From: JAJPHJ01 sp035622315
GTDB taxonomy: Bacteria > Vulcanimicrobiota > Vulcanimicrobiia > Eremiobacterales > Eremiobacteraceae
DNA length: 39,293 bases
Direction of reading: 5' to 3'
NCBI GenBank assembly: GCA_035622315.1
Contig: DASPVP010000034.1
Span: 1-39,293, forward strand
Shown here piece by piece: positions 24,154 through 31,843 of the stretch; position 1 is the first letter of the stretch; every line of letters begins with the position of its first letter. The notes under the pieces were generated by a model. It did not search any database and was not told the origin of the DNA. It saw only the letters and a program-made list of their open reading frames with translations. Position numbers and translations under genes: made by a program.

Positions 24154-24888
24154 TTAGCGGGCAGTAAGCATGCAAGCTATTCCCCCCACCTGTGGGAGGC
24201 ACTGCCCTCTTGGGCCGCTCACCTTGACTGCCCCGTCATCGTTTAATTCGGTTCCAGCTTCGACCCTAATTTCGCCAGCCGCATTAGTGAGCTGAAGCTT
24301 GCCTGTGTCTTTTTCAACTTCAAGCACAACGGCTGCGCCCTTCTTATTGTTGAGAAAAATTGCCGGTTCTGTCGTGCTGCCGTTGATGGCGCCCTCCCCA
24401 AGCGCGGCAATCGGCACCCCAGTCACACCGTTCGAAACTCCGTGCCAAGACCCGAGTTCATTGTCTGCAACCATCATGGCTTCATGTTTTTTATCCGGGG
24501 CGGCCACGTCAGACACTCCTGCGCTGCCTGTTGTCGATATACCGAGCTCGGCTATATCTTGCCCGCTTGTCGAATACAGATTGAGCTTTCCGCCGTTGCC
24601 GTGCTCATCAAAAATGCGGGCAAGCGGGTGGCCCGAGGAATCAACTACAATAAACGGCGCCTCGACCGTCAATGGCGGTTCGCCCTTTAATATGGGGAGG
24701 TTTCCTTTTGCTGCGATGGTTTGACTTACAGCGACAGCCAATCCGATCACCGATGCTAGCCCGAGCAAGAACACACGCATAGCTCTTCGCCGCCAGCCTT
24801 CAAATTCGCGTACCCGTTCGTTCGCAAGGCGCAGCTCTTCCTCGAGTTTTGTTAGGCGCTCTTCTAAGAAGCGAGCTTCATCTGCCAT
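24154..24888 (-). CDS. Coiled-coil single-span membrane protein with outer beta domain
   Basis: A 244-residue protein. Residues about 1-34 form a charged coiled coil (RFLEERLTKLEEELRLANER), about 38-58 are a membrane span (FLLGLASVIGLAVAVSQTI), and the rest is an extracytoplasmic beta-rich domain with repeats such as VVDSSGHPLARIFDEHGN and LYSTSGQDIAELGIS. The AGGAG site before the ATG at 24888 fixes the start. No family name can be given. It is transcribed with the downstream papain-fold gene, and its base composition is visibly lower in GC than the flanking genes. Confidence 0.7.
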   Translation of the reverse strand: MADEARFLEERLTKLEEELRLANERVREFEGWRRRAMRVFLLGLASVIGLAVAVSQTIAAKGNLPILKGEPPLTVEAPFIVVDSSGHPLARIFDEHGNGGKLNLYSTSGQDIAELGISTTGSAGVSDVAAPDKKHEAMMVADNELGSWHGVSNGVTGVPIAALGEGAINGSTTEPAIFLNNKKGAAVVLEVEKDTGKLQLTNAAGEIRVEAGTELNDDGAVKVSGPRGQCLPQVGGIACMLTAR

Positions 24889-25145
24889 GGTATTCTCCTA
24901 TAGCGTTTGTGCGACTCCCCCCAATGTTCGGTGCTTTTCCACTGCAACCAACTTGCCAGCCTAACTTAAGCGCTCTGTGCATTAGAAACATGATTCACTA
25001 GGGTTGAATCGTTTGCGCTGAAATACGCCAGATCTGACGCTCACAGGTCGGAGTATTGACCCATTTCGTGCAAAAGGGTTGACAGAGGGTAGATTGGCGA
25101 GGCGAAACGCAGTGATCAATTTGCGCGAAGCCTTATAAAATCGAA
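24889..25145. other. 257-bp gap between the coiled-coil gene and tRNA-Thr
   Basis: No gene is supportable here. TTGACC (about 25058) and TTGACA (about 25079) look like -35 boxes but neither has a good -10 at 16-18 bp. The gap probably contains the promoter of the minus-strand gene at 24888 and the tRNA 3' flank. Confidence 0.3.
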
Positions 25146-25217
25146 AGCCGACGGAGGGATTTGAACCCCCGACCCGCGGTTTACAAAACCGCTGCTCTAC
25201 CCCTGAGCTACGTCGGC
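25146..25217 (-). tRNA. tRNA-Thr (anticodon TGT)
   Basis: Read on the minus strand, the acceptor stem GCCGACG pairs with CGTCGGC, the D-arm is GCTCAGGGGTAGAGC, the anticodon arm is GCGGT-TTTGTAA-ACCGC with anticodon TGT (reads ACA), and the T-arm contains GGTTCGAATCC. CCA is not encoded. The position includes the discriminator base. Confidence 0.97.
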
Positions 25218-25345
25218 GCGATCCGTGCAGATGCTTATGTCGTAGGCCTTGCTTCTTCGGGAACGGTGTTGATACCGCCAAACTCCAGCGGCTAATACGT
25301 CGGCCGCGAAGGTAAAACGTCCTTATCCGGCGTTAGTGTCCGACC
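25218..25345. other. 128-bp gap between tRNA-Thr and kup
   Basis: This should hold the divergent promoters of the tRNA and of kup. I see no convincing -35/-10 pair. I looked for a c-di-AMP (ydaO) riboswitch, common before potassium transporter genes, and could not support one. Confidence 0.3.
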
Positions 25346-27211
25346 ATGCGGAAGCGTCATCGCGAGAGCCTCCCGCTCGTCGTCGCAGCGCTCGGGGTTG
25401 TGTTTGGCGATATCGGAACGAGTCCACTGTACACGGTGCGGTCTTGCTTCATTTTCGGAGACGCGCATCCGATCCGCGAAGATGTGCTCGGAATCTGTTC
25501 GCTGATAATCTGGGCGCTCATCATCGTCGTGTGCATCAAGTACATAGGTTTTGTCATGCGCGTCGACCACGATGGCGAAGGCGGCATTCTGGCGCTTCTG
25601 GCCCTCGCGGGAAAGCCGAGCACCCGTGGTTTGATCGCCACTGGATTGCTCACGACGGTCGTCGTGGTTGGCGCGGCGATGCTGCTCGGGGATGGTATCA
25701 TCACGCCGGCGATTTCGGTTATCTCCGCAGTCGAGGGGATCGGCGTAGCGTCCGACGCGCTACACCCATGGATCGTTCCAATCTCTGTGGTCATCTTGAT
25801 CGCGCTGTTTACGATCCAGTTCCGTGGCACCGAACGCGTTGGTCGTTTGTTTGGGCCTGCCATGATTGTATGGTTCTTGTCGATAGGCGTTGCGGGAGCA
25901 GTGGCGATCTTGAAGAACCCTGTGGTGCTTCTGGCCTTCGATCCACGCCACGCCGTCATCTTCACCCAACATCACGGACTCGGCGGCTTTCTCGTCTTGG
26001 GGGGCGTCGTCTTGGCCGTCACCGGCGTTGAAGCGCTCTATGCCGACCTGTCTCATTTTGGCCGGATGCCGATCGTGCGAGCCTGGTATCTCTTTGTCTT
26101 CCCACCTGCCTTGCTGTCGTATCTCGGACAGGGTGCAAATCTCATCGCACACCCGCAAGCGATAGCCAATCCATTCTATGCATTGACGCCGGGATGGACC
26201 CTCATGCCTATGGTGGTTATCGCAACCGTTGCCACGATTATCGCTTCGCAAGCGCTGATCTCCGGTGCATTCACGTTGATCGAGCAAGCTATCCATCTCG
26301 GGTTGTCGCCGCGCATCGAAGTGCGTCACACGTCGCGCCGCGTCTATGGCCAAGTGTACCTGCCTGGCGTTGCTGCGGCGCTCGCGATCGGGTGCGTGCT
26401 TCTCGTCGTCACGTTCAGGTCAAGCGATCATCTGGCGGCGGCATTCGGCCTCGCGGTATCAATGACGATGCTTGCCACCGATGTCGCTTATTACGCGGTC
26501 ATCACGCGTGTCTTGCACTGGCGAAAGTCAGTCGCCATCCCGCTGGTTTCGCTTTTCGTCATCGTGGACGGAAGCTTCGTGCTTGCCGGCCTGCCAAAGT
26601 TCGCCGAGGGAGCGTGGTTACCGCTCGCGATTAGTGCCGTGCTGAGCATCATCGCACTCACCTGGCTTGAAGGACGCAAGAGGCTTCATGCCGTGCTTGC
26701 TGCCGAACAGTTGCCGGTCGAGGACGTCATAAAAACCATCCAACGCGCAGATGGAACGCCGAAAGAAACGATGGTCTTTCTCACACCGGACCCCGATGGT
26801 GTGCCTTTCCTTACTTCGCACCGATGGATCCGCGAAAGAGCTCGCGACGAGCGTATCGTGTTGCTGAACTTGCAGCCCACGAGGTTACCGTATATCTCCG
26901 AAAGCGGCCGCGTGACGGTGGAACGGCTCTCGTCGCAACTTGTTCGAGTGCGGGGGCGCTTCGGATTTATGGAGTTACCCCGAATTGATCCGATACTGCA
27001 TGCCTGCGGCACGCAAGGACTGGATATCGACAATCCTGATACCTCGTTCTTTTACGCCGATCCTAAGATCATTGCGGCGAAAGAGCACGGCTTCCCGAAC
27101 TGGCGGCGCTGGCTTTTCGCGATCCTCTCTCGAAACTCGCGGCCTCTGCCGGACGATCTGCAAATCCCCGCGGAGCGGCGAATCGAACTAGGCGTGACGG
27201 TCGCGTTGTAG
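25346..27211 (+). CDS. kup: Kup-family low-affinity potassium uptake transporter
   Basis: A 621-residue inner-membrane K+:H+ symporter of the KUP/HAK/KT family. The N-terminal signature is clear (LGVVFGDIGTSPLYT at about 16-30, then HDGEGGILALLAL). About twelve membrane spans occupy the first 440 residues, and a soluble C-terminal domain (about 445-621, TMVFLTPDPDGVPFL) follows, as is usual. The length matches the family. No strong ribosome-binding site precedes the ATG at 25346. It stands alone between tRNA-Thr and the PDZ/GAF gene. Confidence 0.95.
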   Translation: MRKRHRESLPLVVAALGVVFGDIGTSPLYTVRSCFIFGDAHPIREDVLGICSLIIWALIIVVCIKYIGFVMRVDHDGEGGILALLALAGKPSTRGLIATGLLTTVVVVGAAMLLGDGIITPAISVISAVEGIGVASDALHPWIVPISVVILIALFTIQFRGTERVGRLFGPAMIVWFLSIGVAGAVAILKNPVVLLAFDPRHAVIFTQHHGLGGFLVLGGVVLAVTGVEALYADLSHFGRMPIVRAWYLFVFPPALLSYLGQGANLIAHPQAIANPFYALTPGWTLMPMVVIATVATIIASQALISGAFTLIEQAIHLGLSPRIEVRHTSRRVYGQVYLPGVAAALAIGCVLLVVTFRSSDHLAAAFGLAVSMTMLATDVAYYAVITRVLHWRKSVAIPLVSLFVIVDGSFVLAGLPKFAEGAWLPLAISAVLSIIALTWLEGRKRLHAVLAAEQLPVEDVIKTIQRADGTPKETMVFLTPDPDGVPFLTSHRWIRERARDERIVLLNLQPTRLPYISESGRVTVERLSSQLVRVRGRFGFMELPRIDPILHACGTQGLDIDNPDTSFFYADPKIIAAKEHGFPNWRRWLFAILSRNSRPLPDDLQIPAERRIELGVTVAL

Positions 27212-27263
27212 CTGGCGGCGCGCCGGTGGTGGATTTGGGTTCCCCGCCGCCGAACACAGCGCC

Positions 27264-29108
27264 ATGGTCGAGCCGCAGACCATGTCACGATCGATAGTGC
27301 GCACCGTTATCGTCGCGGTGCTCTCACTGCTCGTCGTCATCACGACGCTCCCCGGCCTGAGCCTCGTCTGGGATTCCACAGACTCTGCGTGGACGCCTGA
27401 AGGCGAACTTGGCATCCAGACGGACTATGACGGCTTCGTCAAGTCGGTTGCGCCCGATTCGCCGGCGAGCGAGGCCGGCATCGTTAAGGGCGACCGCATC
27501 GACCTTTTCCAGACGAGCTTTGAATCGCGCGAATACGTGGCCGGTGCTCCGGCGCGCGCGCCGGCCGGCAAGCACGTCCCCATCTGGGTGAACCACCGCG
27601 GCGTTGATCGCTTCATCGACCTCGTGCCGACGCACGCTGATCTGCCACTTATCCCCAAGGTCAATCTCGTCAATCGGACGATCGCTGCGCTCCTCTTCGT
27701 CGCGGTCGGCGGCCTGCTCGTCCTCTTGCGCCCGAGCTGGATGACCTGGGGCTTCTTCTTCTACTGTCTCGGCTTCAGCCCGGGGATCGCCTTTGCGAGC
27801 TTCTACCGCTATCCGCCGGCGACCATGCACGCGGCGGACATCATCGGCGGCGACTTGCTCACGGCGGCCGGCACGGTCGGTATCTTGCTCTTCGCGCTCG
27901 GCTTTCTCAATGACGATCTCGCCACTTGGCGCAGACGACTTGTCCGAACAGCGCCGGTCCTGTATATCGTTTTTGCGCTGCTGATCGTGTATCCCGACTT
28001 TGCGAACCTTATTTTGGGCTGGCCGGCCGAGCTCGCGCAGCGCATTATGCTGACACTGCAAGGGCTCGTGTTTGCGCTGGCGATCTTCGCGGTTGTCCAG
28101 ACCTATATCCACGGCGCACCCGAGAATCGGCCGCGCATCCAGTGGGTGGTGGTAGGGCTCTTCGTCGGTGTCGTCGGGAACTACGTCGGCGACGTCCTCG
28201 CGTTCTCGTCTGCGCTTCCGTTCACGGTCCCACGCTGGTTTGAGAGCTCGTTGCTCGTGCTCAACATCACGCTCCCGTTGACGGTCGCCTACGCGGTCGT
28301 ACGGCACCGGGTTTTTGAGGTGAGCTTCGTCGTCAGCCGGGCGCTGGTCTATGCCGTGCTCACCTTCGTCATCGCGAGCGTCTTCTCGCTCATCGAGTAC
28401 TTCGTAGGCCACGAACTCGAAGCGGTCCGCCTCGCACAGATCATCGAGATCGTCCTCGCCATCGGCGTCAGCTTTTGGATCAAAGCGCTCGAAACACGGG
28501 TCGAAAAGATCGTGGACGTGGTCTTCTTCCGGCGCCGGCGCGAAGCCATGCAGCGCCTCGAGCGAGACGCAAACGCGTTGCACCGCGCAAGCGAGCCGGG
28601 CACCGTGGACAAGTACCTCGTGCAGGAGGCGATCGACGCGCTCGCGCTGTCATCCGCCGCCTTGTTCCGACGTGACGGCACCTCATTCGAACGCTCGCAG
28701 TCTGCCGGATGGCCGGCGACGGCGCTCAAGACGATCGACCAGGACGACAAGATCGTGCTCACGCTCGAGTCCGAGTCGCAGCCGCTGCGCACAGCCGAGA
28801 TTGGTTGGCAACACGCGGGCCTGCCAGCCGGCAACGCCGCGCCGATCCTCGCCATTCCGATCATGGATCGCCGCGATCTGGCCGGGTTCGTGATGTACGG
28901 GCCGCACTCCAACGGCGCAGATGTGGACCCCGAGGAGGTCCAGCGGCTGTACCACCTGTGCAGGTCGGCCCAATTCACCTATGAGGAGATCCGGCTCGAG
29001 CAGTTGACTCGGCAAGTCGACGAGCTTCGAGCCGAAGTCACGCGCTTGCAAAACGGTGGGGCGAGCCCGCAGGTGGCAGCGAGACCCGAAGCCATCGAGC
29101 GTCCCTAG
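27264..29108 (+). CDS. Membrane sensor-like protein: PDZ, multiple TM segments, GAF, coiled coil
   Basis: A 614-residue protein. One N-terminal span (about 12-33) is followed by an extracytoplasmic PDZ domain (about 47-115, GFVKSVAPDSPASEAGIVKGDRI), then about nine more membrane spans (about 139-415), a charged linker (FFRRRREAMQRLERDANAL) and a cytoplasmic GAF-like domain (about 445-575), ending in a coiled coil (LEQLTRQVDELRAEVTRLQ). There is no kinase, cyclase or phosphatase domain, so any output must pass through a partner. The start may be the ATG at 27264 or at 27282. The alpha/beta hydrolase gene starts 5 bp after the stop, implying co-transcription. Confidence 0.75.
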   Translation: MVEPQTMSRSIVRTVIVAVLSLLVVITTLPGLSLVWDSTDSAWTPEGELGIQTDYDGFVKSVAPDSPASEAGIVKGDRIDLFQTSFESREYVAGAPARAPAGKHVPIWVNHRGVDRFIDLVPTHADLPLIPKVNLVNRTIAALLFVAVGGLLVLLRPSWMTWGFFFYCLGFSPGIAFASFYRYPPATMHAADIIGGDLLTAAGTVGILLFALGFLNDDLATWRRRLVRTAPVLYIVFALLIVYPDFANLILGWPAELAQRIMLTLQGLVFALAIFAVVQTYIHGAPENRPRIQWVVVGLFVGVVGNYVGDVLAFSSALPFTVPRWFESSLLVLNITLPLTVAYAVVRHRVFEVSFVVSRALVYAVLTFVIASVFSLIEYFVGHELEAVRLAQIIEIVLAIGVSFWIKALETRVEKIVDVVFFRRRREAMQRLERDANALHRASEPGTVDKYLVQEAIDALALSSAALFRRDGTSFERSQSAGWPATALKTIDQDDKIVLTLESESQPLRTAEIGWQHAGLPAGNAAPILAIPIMDRRDLAGFVMYGPHSNGADVDPEEVQRLYHLCRSAQFTYEEIRLEQLTRQVDELRAEVTRLQNGGASPQVAARPEAIERP

Positions 29109-29113
29109 GCCGC

Positions 29114-29863
29114 GTGCCCTTTTTCGAAAGTTCGGGTCTTCGGCTCCACTACTTCGAACAGGGCACAGGCCCTCCGGTGTTGCTCATCCACGGATGGGGT
29201 GGCCGCGCGCTGCGCCAGTGGCATAACGTCATCGCTGCGATGCAGGGATCGTACCGATTCTTCGCGCTGACACTGCGCGGTCATGGCCATTCCGAGGAGG
29301 TCGAAGATCCAGAGTACGACTGGTCGGCGTTGATCGCGGATTGCGAGGCGCTTCGCCGCGAGGTTGCAGTCGATCGCTGGATCGTTGTGGGCTATTCCTT
29401 CGGAGGCCTGGTCGCGCTCGAGTACGCCGCGCAGTGCCCCGAGCGTGTCGAGGCGGTCTGCGCCGTGTCGCCGCTCATCGTGCCCTGGTGGGTGGGCTTC
29501 GCGATGCGCTACTTCCGGTGGCCGATCGCCTGGTCGCTCAAGCTTGCCCGAAGGCTGCCGCCGGCGCTTTCGGGAGCGATGGCGCACAACGTGGCCAAGA
29601 CGCGGTTGCGCACGCTCTTCCACACGGTCGCGATGATGCGCAGCTGGAAGCCACACGCGACCCAGATTCCCAACTCCGTTCCGGTCATCATCGTTTTAGG
29701 TGACGAAGACCGGCTGGCCCGCGGCGATCGCGTGATGGCCGTCGCGCACAAAGTGGATGTGCGCCTCCTGGAACACACCGGGCACTTCCCGTTATGGAAG
29801 CAGCGGGAGCGATTCGTCCGCGAGTTGCGCGATATTTTGGGGACGTATTCCCGGTGCGTTTAG
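29114..29863 (+). CDS. Alpha/beta-hydrolase fold protein
   Basis: A 249-residue cytoplasmic hydrolase. The oxyanion region HGWGG (about residue 26), the nucleophile elbow GYSFGG with the catalytic Ser (about residue 95), a late acid (LGDEDRL) and the catalytic His (EHTGHFPLW) are all present. The substrate is unknown; esters or lactones are typical of this subgroup. The start is a GTG. It is co-transcribed with the PDZ/GAF membrane protein, and its stop codon overlaps the convergent small gene by 4 bp. Confidence 0.88.
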   Translation: MPFFESSGLRLHYFEQGTGPPVLLIHGWGGRALRQWHNVIAAMQGSYRFFALTLRGHGHSEEVEDPEYDWSALIADCEALRREVAVDRWIVVGYSFGGLVALEYAAQCPERVEAVCAVSPLIVPWWVGFAMRYFRWPIAWSLKLARRLPPALSGAMAHNVAKTRLRTLFHTVAMMRSWKPHATQIPNSVPVIIVLGDEDRLARGDRVMAVAHKVDVRLLEHTGHFPLWKQRERFVRELRDILGTYSRCV

Positions 29864-30144
29864 AAAAGGTTTGTGCGGATGGTGATGGGCGCGTAGTCGG
29901 CATCGCCCGCGGAGGCGGACTTCATCACATGGAGGTCGCGCGGGGCGTACAGGTCGTTCTCGTGGCCGGCGGGGCAATTGATCGAAAAGGCGCTGCGCAG
30001 ATCGCGCTCCTCTACCGGCAGCTTCACGAGCATCCCGTCGGGATAGACGACGTCTGAAGTGCGGCCCTCGACCACGATGAGCTCGCCGCATTCCGGCGTG
30101 CTGCATTTGACATCGTGGCGATAACGGACGCGCAAGTAGTGCAT
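29860..30144 (-). CDS. Small cysteine-containing protein downstream of sigH
   Basis: A 94-residue protein with Cys14 and Cys19 (KCSTPECGE) and a later CPAGHE motif, which together could form a zinc-ribbon-like site. The rest is beta-rich. I do not recognise a family. The ATG at 30144 is chosen because an upstream frame extension would run through a repeat palindrome at 30196-30217; AAGG lies very close to this ATG. It is about 100 bp downstream of sigH on the same strand. Confidence 0.55.
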   Translation of the reverse strand: MHYLRVRYRHDVKCSTPECGELIVVEGRTSDVVYPDGMLVKLPVEERDLRSAFSINCPAGHENDLYAPRDLHVMKSASAGDADYAPITIRTNLF

Positions 30145-30195
30145 ACCTTGTATATGCCCAAATACGGGCCGGTCCGGCACGGCAAGAAAATGCAA

Positions 30196-30224
30196 GGGGC
30201 GACTTTGCAATCGCCCCCTCCATG
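30196..30224. repeat. REP-like palindrome, copy C
   Basis: GGGGCGA (30196-30202), an 8-base loop CTTTGCAA and TCGCCCC (30211-30217), followed by CCTCCAT. It is nearly identical to the copies at 36687 and 36718. It lies between sigH and the small downstream gene, and without a T-tract it is more likely a repeat element than a terminator. Confidence 0.75.
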
Positions 30225-30244
30225 CCGAGCCTGACAAAATTGAG

Positions 30245-30892
30245 CTAGTAGAGCTCGACCTCGCTCAGGTTCTTCTCGATCTTCCGCTTGACGCGCTGGA
30301 GCGCGTTGTCTATGGATTTGACGTGGCGATTGAGGTCCCGCGCCATCTCCTGATACGACTTGCCTTCGAGATAGCTTAGGAGCACCTGCGACTCGAGGTC
30401 GCTCAGATTCTCCTGGATCCGCTCCTTGATGTCTTCCGAGACTTCCTGGTTGATTACCAGTTCCTCGGGATCCGACATCTTGGCGCTCGCCATGACGTCG
30501 AGCAGCGTCCGCTCGCTGTCCTCGTCGTAGATCGGCTTGTTCAGCGAGATATACTGGTTGAGCGGGATGTGCTTTTGGCGCGTCGCCGTCTTGATCGCCG
30601 TGATGATCTGCCGCGTGATGCACAGCTCCGCGAAGGCGCGGAACGACGAAAGCTTGTCCGCGCGGAAGTCGCGGACCGCCTTGTACAACCCGATCATCCC
30701 CTCTTGGATGATGTCTTCGCGGTCGGCACCGATGAGAAAGTAGCTCTTGGCCTTGATGCGGACGAAGTTCTTATATTTGTTGAGCAGGAACTCCATGGCG
30801 AGGTTGTCGCCACATTTCGCTGCATTGACGAGCTCTTCGTCGGCACGCTCACTGTAATCGTAGGTCTCTTCGACCGGGTGGAGTGCCCCCAA
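30245..30892 (-). CDS. sigH: SigH-type RNA polymerase sigma factor
   Basis: A 215-residue sigma factor strongly resembling Bacillus SigH: YFLIGADREDIIQEGMIGLYKAV in region 2, FAELCITRQIITAIKTATRQ after it, and SYQEMARDLNRHVKSIDNALQR in region 4. In Bacillus it drives transition-phase genes; here no sporulation gene is visible, so its regulon is unknown. It is the penultimate gene of the housekeeping cluster, as in Firmicutes. The start appears to be a TTG at 30892 with a weak AGAAG site, so the first codons are uncertain. A gap of about 207 bp to rlmB could hold its own promoter. Confidence 0.93.
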   Translation of the reverse strand: MGALHPVEETYDYSERADEELVNAAKCGDNLAMEFLLNKYKNFVRIKAKSYFLIGADREDIIQEGMIGLYKAVRDFRADKLSSFRAFAELCITRQIITAIKTATRQKHIPLNQYISLNKPIYDEDSERTLLDVMASAKMSDPEELVINQEVSEDIKERIQENLSDLESQVLLSYLEGKSYQEMARDLNRHVKSIDNALQRVKRKIEKNLSEVELY

Positions 30893-31058
30893 AATTGTCT
30901 TCTACCCCCTAGTTTTTGGCTGCCGCAGCCGCCCTGGCAGTCCTAACCGATTATATGTTCGAGCCTCGATTTCGTCAAGGTTTGCGCCGTGTTTTCCCCT
31001 TGTTCGCCTATGGCACAATGTCGGCTGGGACTCTTGACAGGGCCGAGATGCCTTGGGT

Positions 31059-31078
31059 GACCGACCTAAAGGTCGGTC
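31059..31078. repeat. Perfect 8-bp inverted repeat in the rlmB-sigH gap
   Basis: GACCGACC (31059-31066), a 4-base loop TAAA, and GGTCGGTC (31071-31078). It is downstream of the rlmB stop and upstream of sigH. It could be a 3' hairpin of the rlmB transcript, but there is no T-tract on the minus strand; a repeat element is equally likely. Confidence 0.5.
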
Positions 31079-31099
31079 GCTACGTCGGGGCCGTGTCCG

Positions 31100-31843
31100 C
31101 TACGTCTGTCGGCGGGCCACCTCGAACAGCACGATCGCCGACGCAGACGCGGCGTTGAGCGAGGCGACCTTTCCTCGCAACGGGATCTTGACTAATGTGT
31201 CGCACCGCTCGCTCACTAGACGCGACAAGCCCTTGCCTTCTGCCCCGACCACGATGACGCACTTGCGTGTGTAATCGGCCTTATCGTACGACTCTGCCGA
31301 TTCGCTTGGGGAGAGGCCTGTGACCCAACATCCATCCTCTTTCAGCGCGCTCAAAGCGGCGGCGATATTCGGGACACGAGAGATGGGAAGGTGGGAAGTC
31401 GCTCCCGCGGACGCCCGCCGAGTGACCGCGGTGACACCCGCGTTGCGCCGTTCCGGCATCACAACGGCAGCAGCGCCGGCTCCCTCGGCATTGCGAAAGA
31501 CGGCACCCAAGTTGTGCGGGTCCTCCAAGTGGTCCACGGCCACGACCAAGACGGTCGGTGCCGCACGCACCATCGCGCGCACCTCGCTCCACGGCGTATA
31601 CGAAAACGCGGCGATGTCTGCGCTGACGTCATGGTGCCGCTGGCCTCCGGGACCGCCGCGCAGCTTCTCTTCTCGTTCGAACGCCACGGGCAGGTTGCGC
31701 TCGCGCGCAAGCGCGATCAGCGGCGCGAGCCGACGGTCGTGCTCGCGATGTCTGGGGACACGCAGACAGCGCAGCGACTCGCCGGCCCGCAACGCTTCTT
31801 CGACCGCGTGGAATCCGTGGATCCGCTCTTGCTCATCTGCCAT
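31100..31843 (-). CDS. rlmB: 23S rRNA (guanosine-2'-O-)-methyltransferase RlmB
   Basis: A 247-residue SpoU-family enzyme that would 2'-O-methylate G2251 in 23S rRNA. The three SpoU motifs are present: DPHNLGAVFRNAEGAGA, VVGAEGKGLSRLV and IPLRGKVASLNAASASAIVLFE. The N-terminal substrate-binding part (IHGFHAVEEALRAGE) is also clear. The start overlaps the end of cysS by 11 bp, consistent with co-translation. Confidence 0.95.
   Translation of the reverse strand: MADEQERIHGFHAVEEALRAGESLRCLRVPRHREHDRRLAPLIALARERNLPVAFEREEKLRGGPGGQRHHDVSADIAAFSYTPWSEVRAMVRAAPTVLVVAVDHLEDPHNLGAVFRNAEGAGAAAVVMPERRNAGVTAVTRRASAGATSHLPISRVPNIAAALSALKEDGCWVTGLSPSESAESYDKADYTRKCVIVVGAEGKGLSRLVSERCDTLVKIPLRGKVASLNAASASAIVLFEVARRQT

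Noticed and set aside
25058..25120. Promoters suggested by TTGACC and TTGACA
   Set aside because: No acceptable -10 hexamer follows at 16-18 bp.
25218..25345. c-di-AMP (ydaO-type) riboswitch before kup
   Set aside because: A loosely similar stretch (GCGGCTAATACG) was noticed, but the rest of the conserved core is missing, so the resemblance is not enough.
27324..28583. Long minus-strand open frame opposite the PDZ/GAF gene
   Set aside because: Composition is dominated by charged residues as expected for an antisense shadow, and the plus-strand frame has clear domains and membrane spans.
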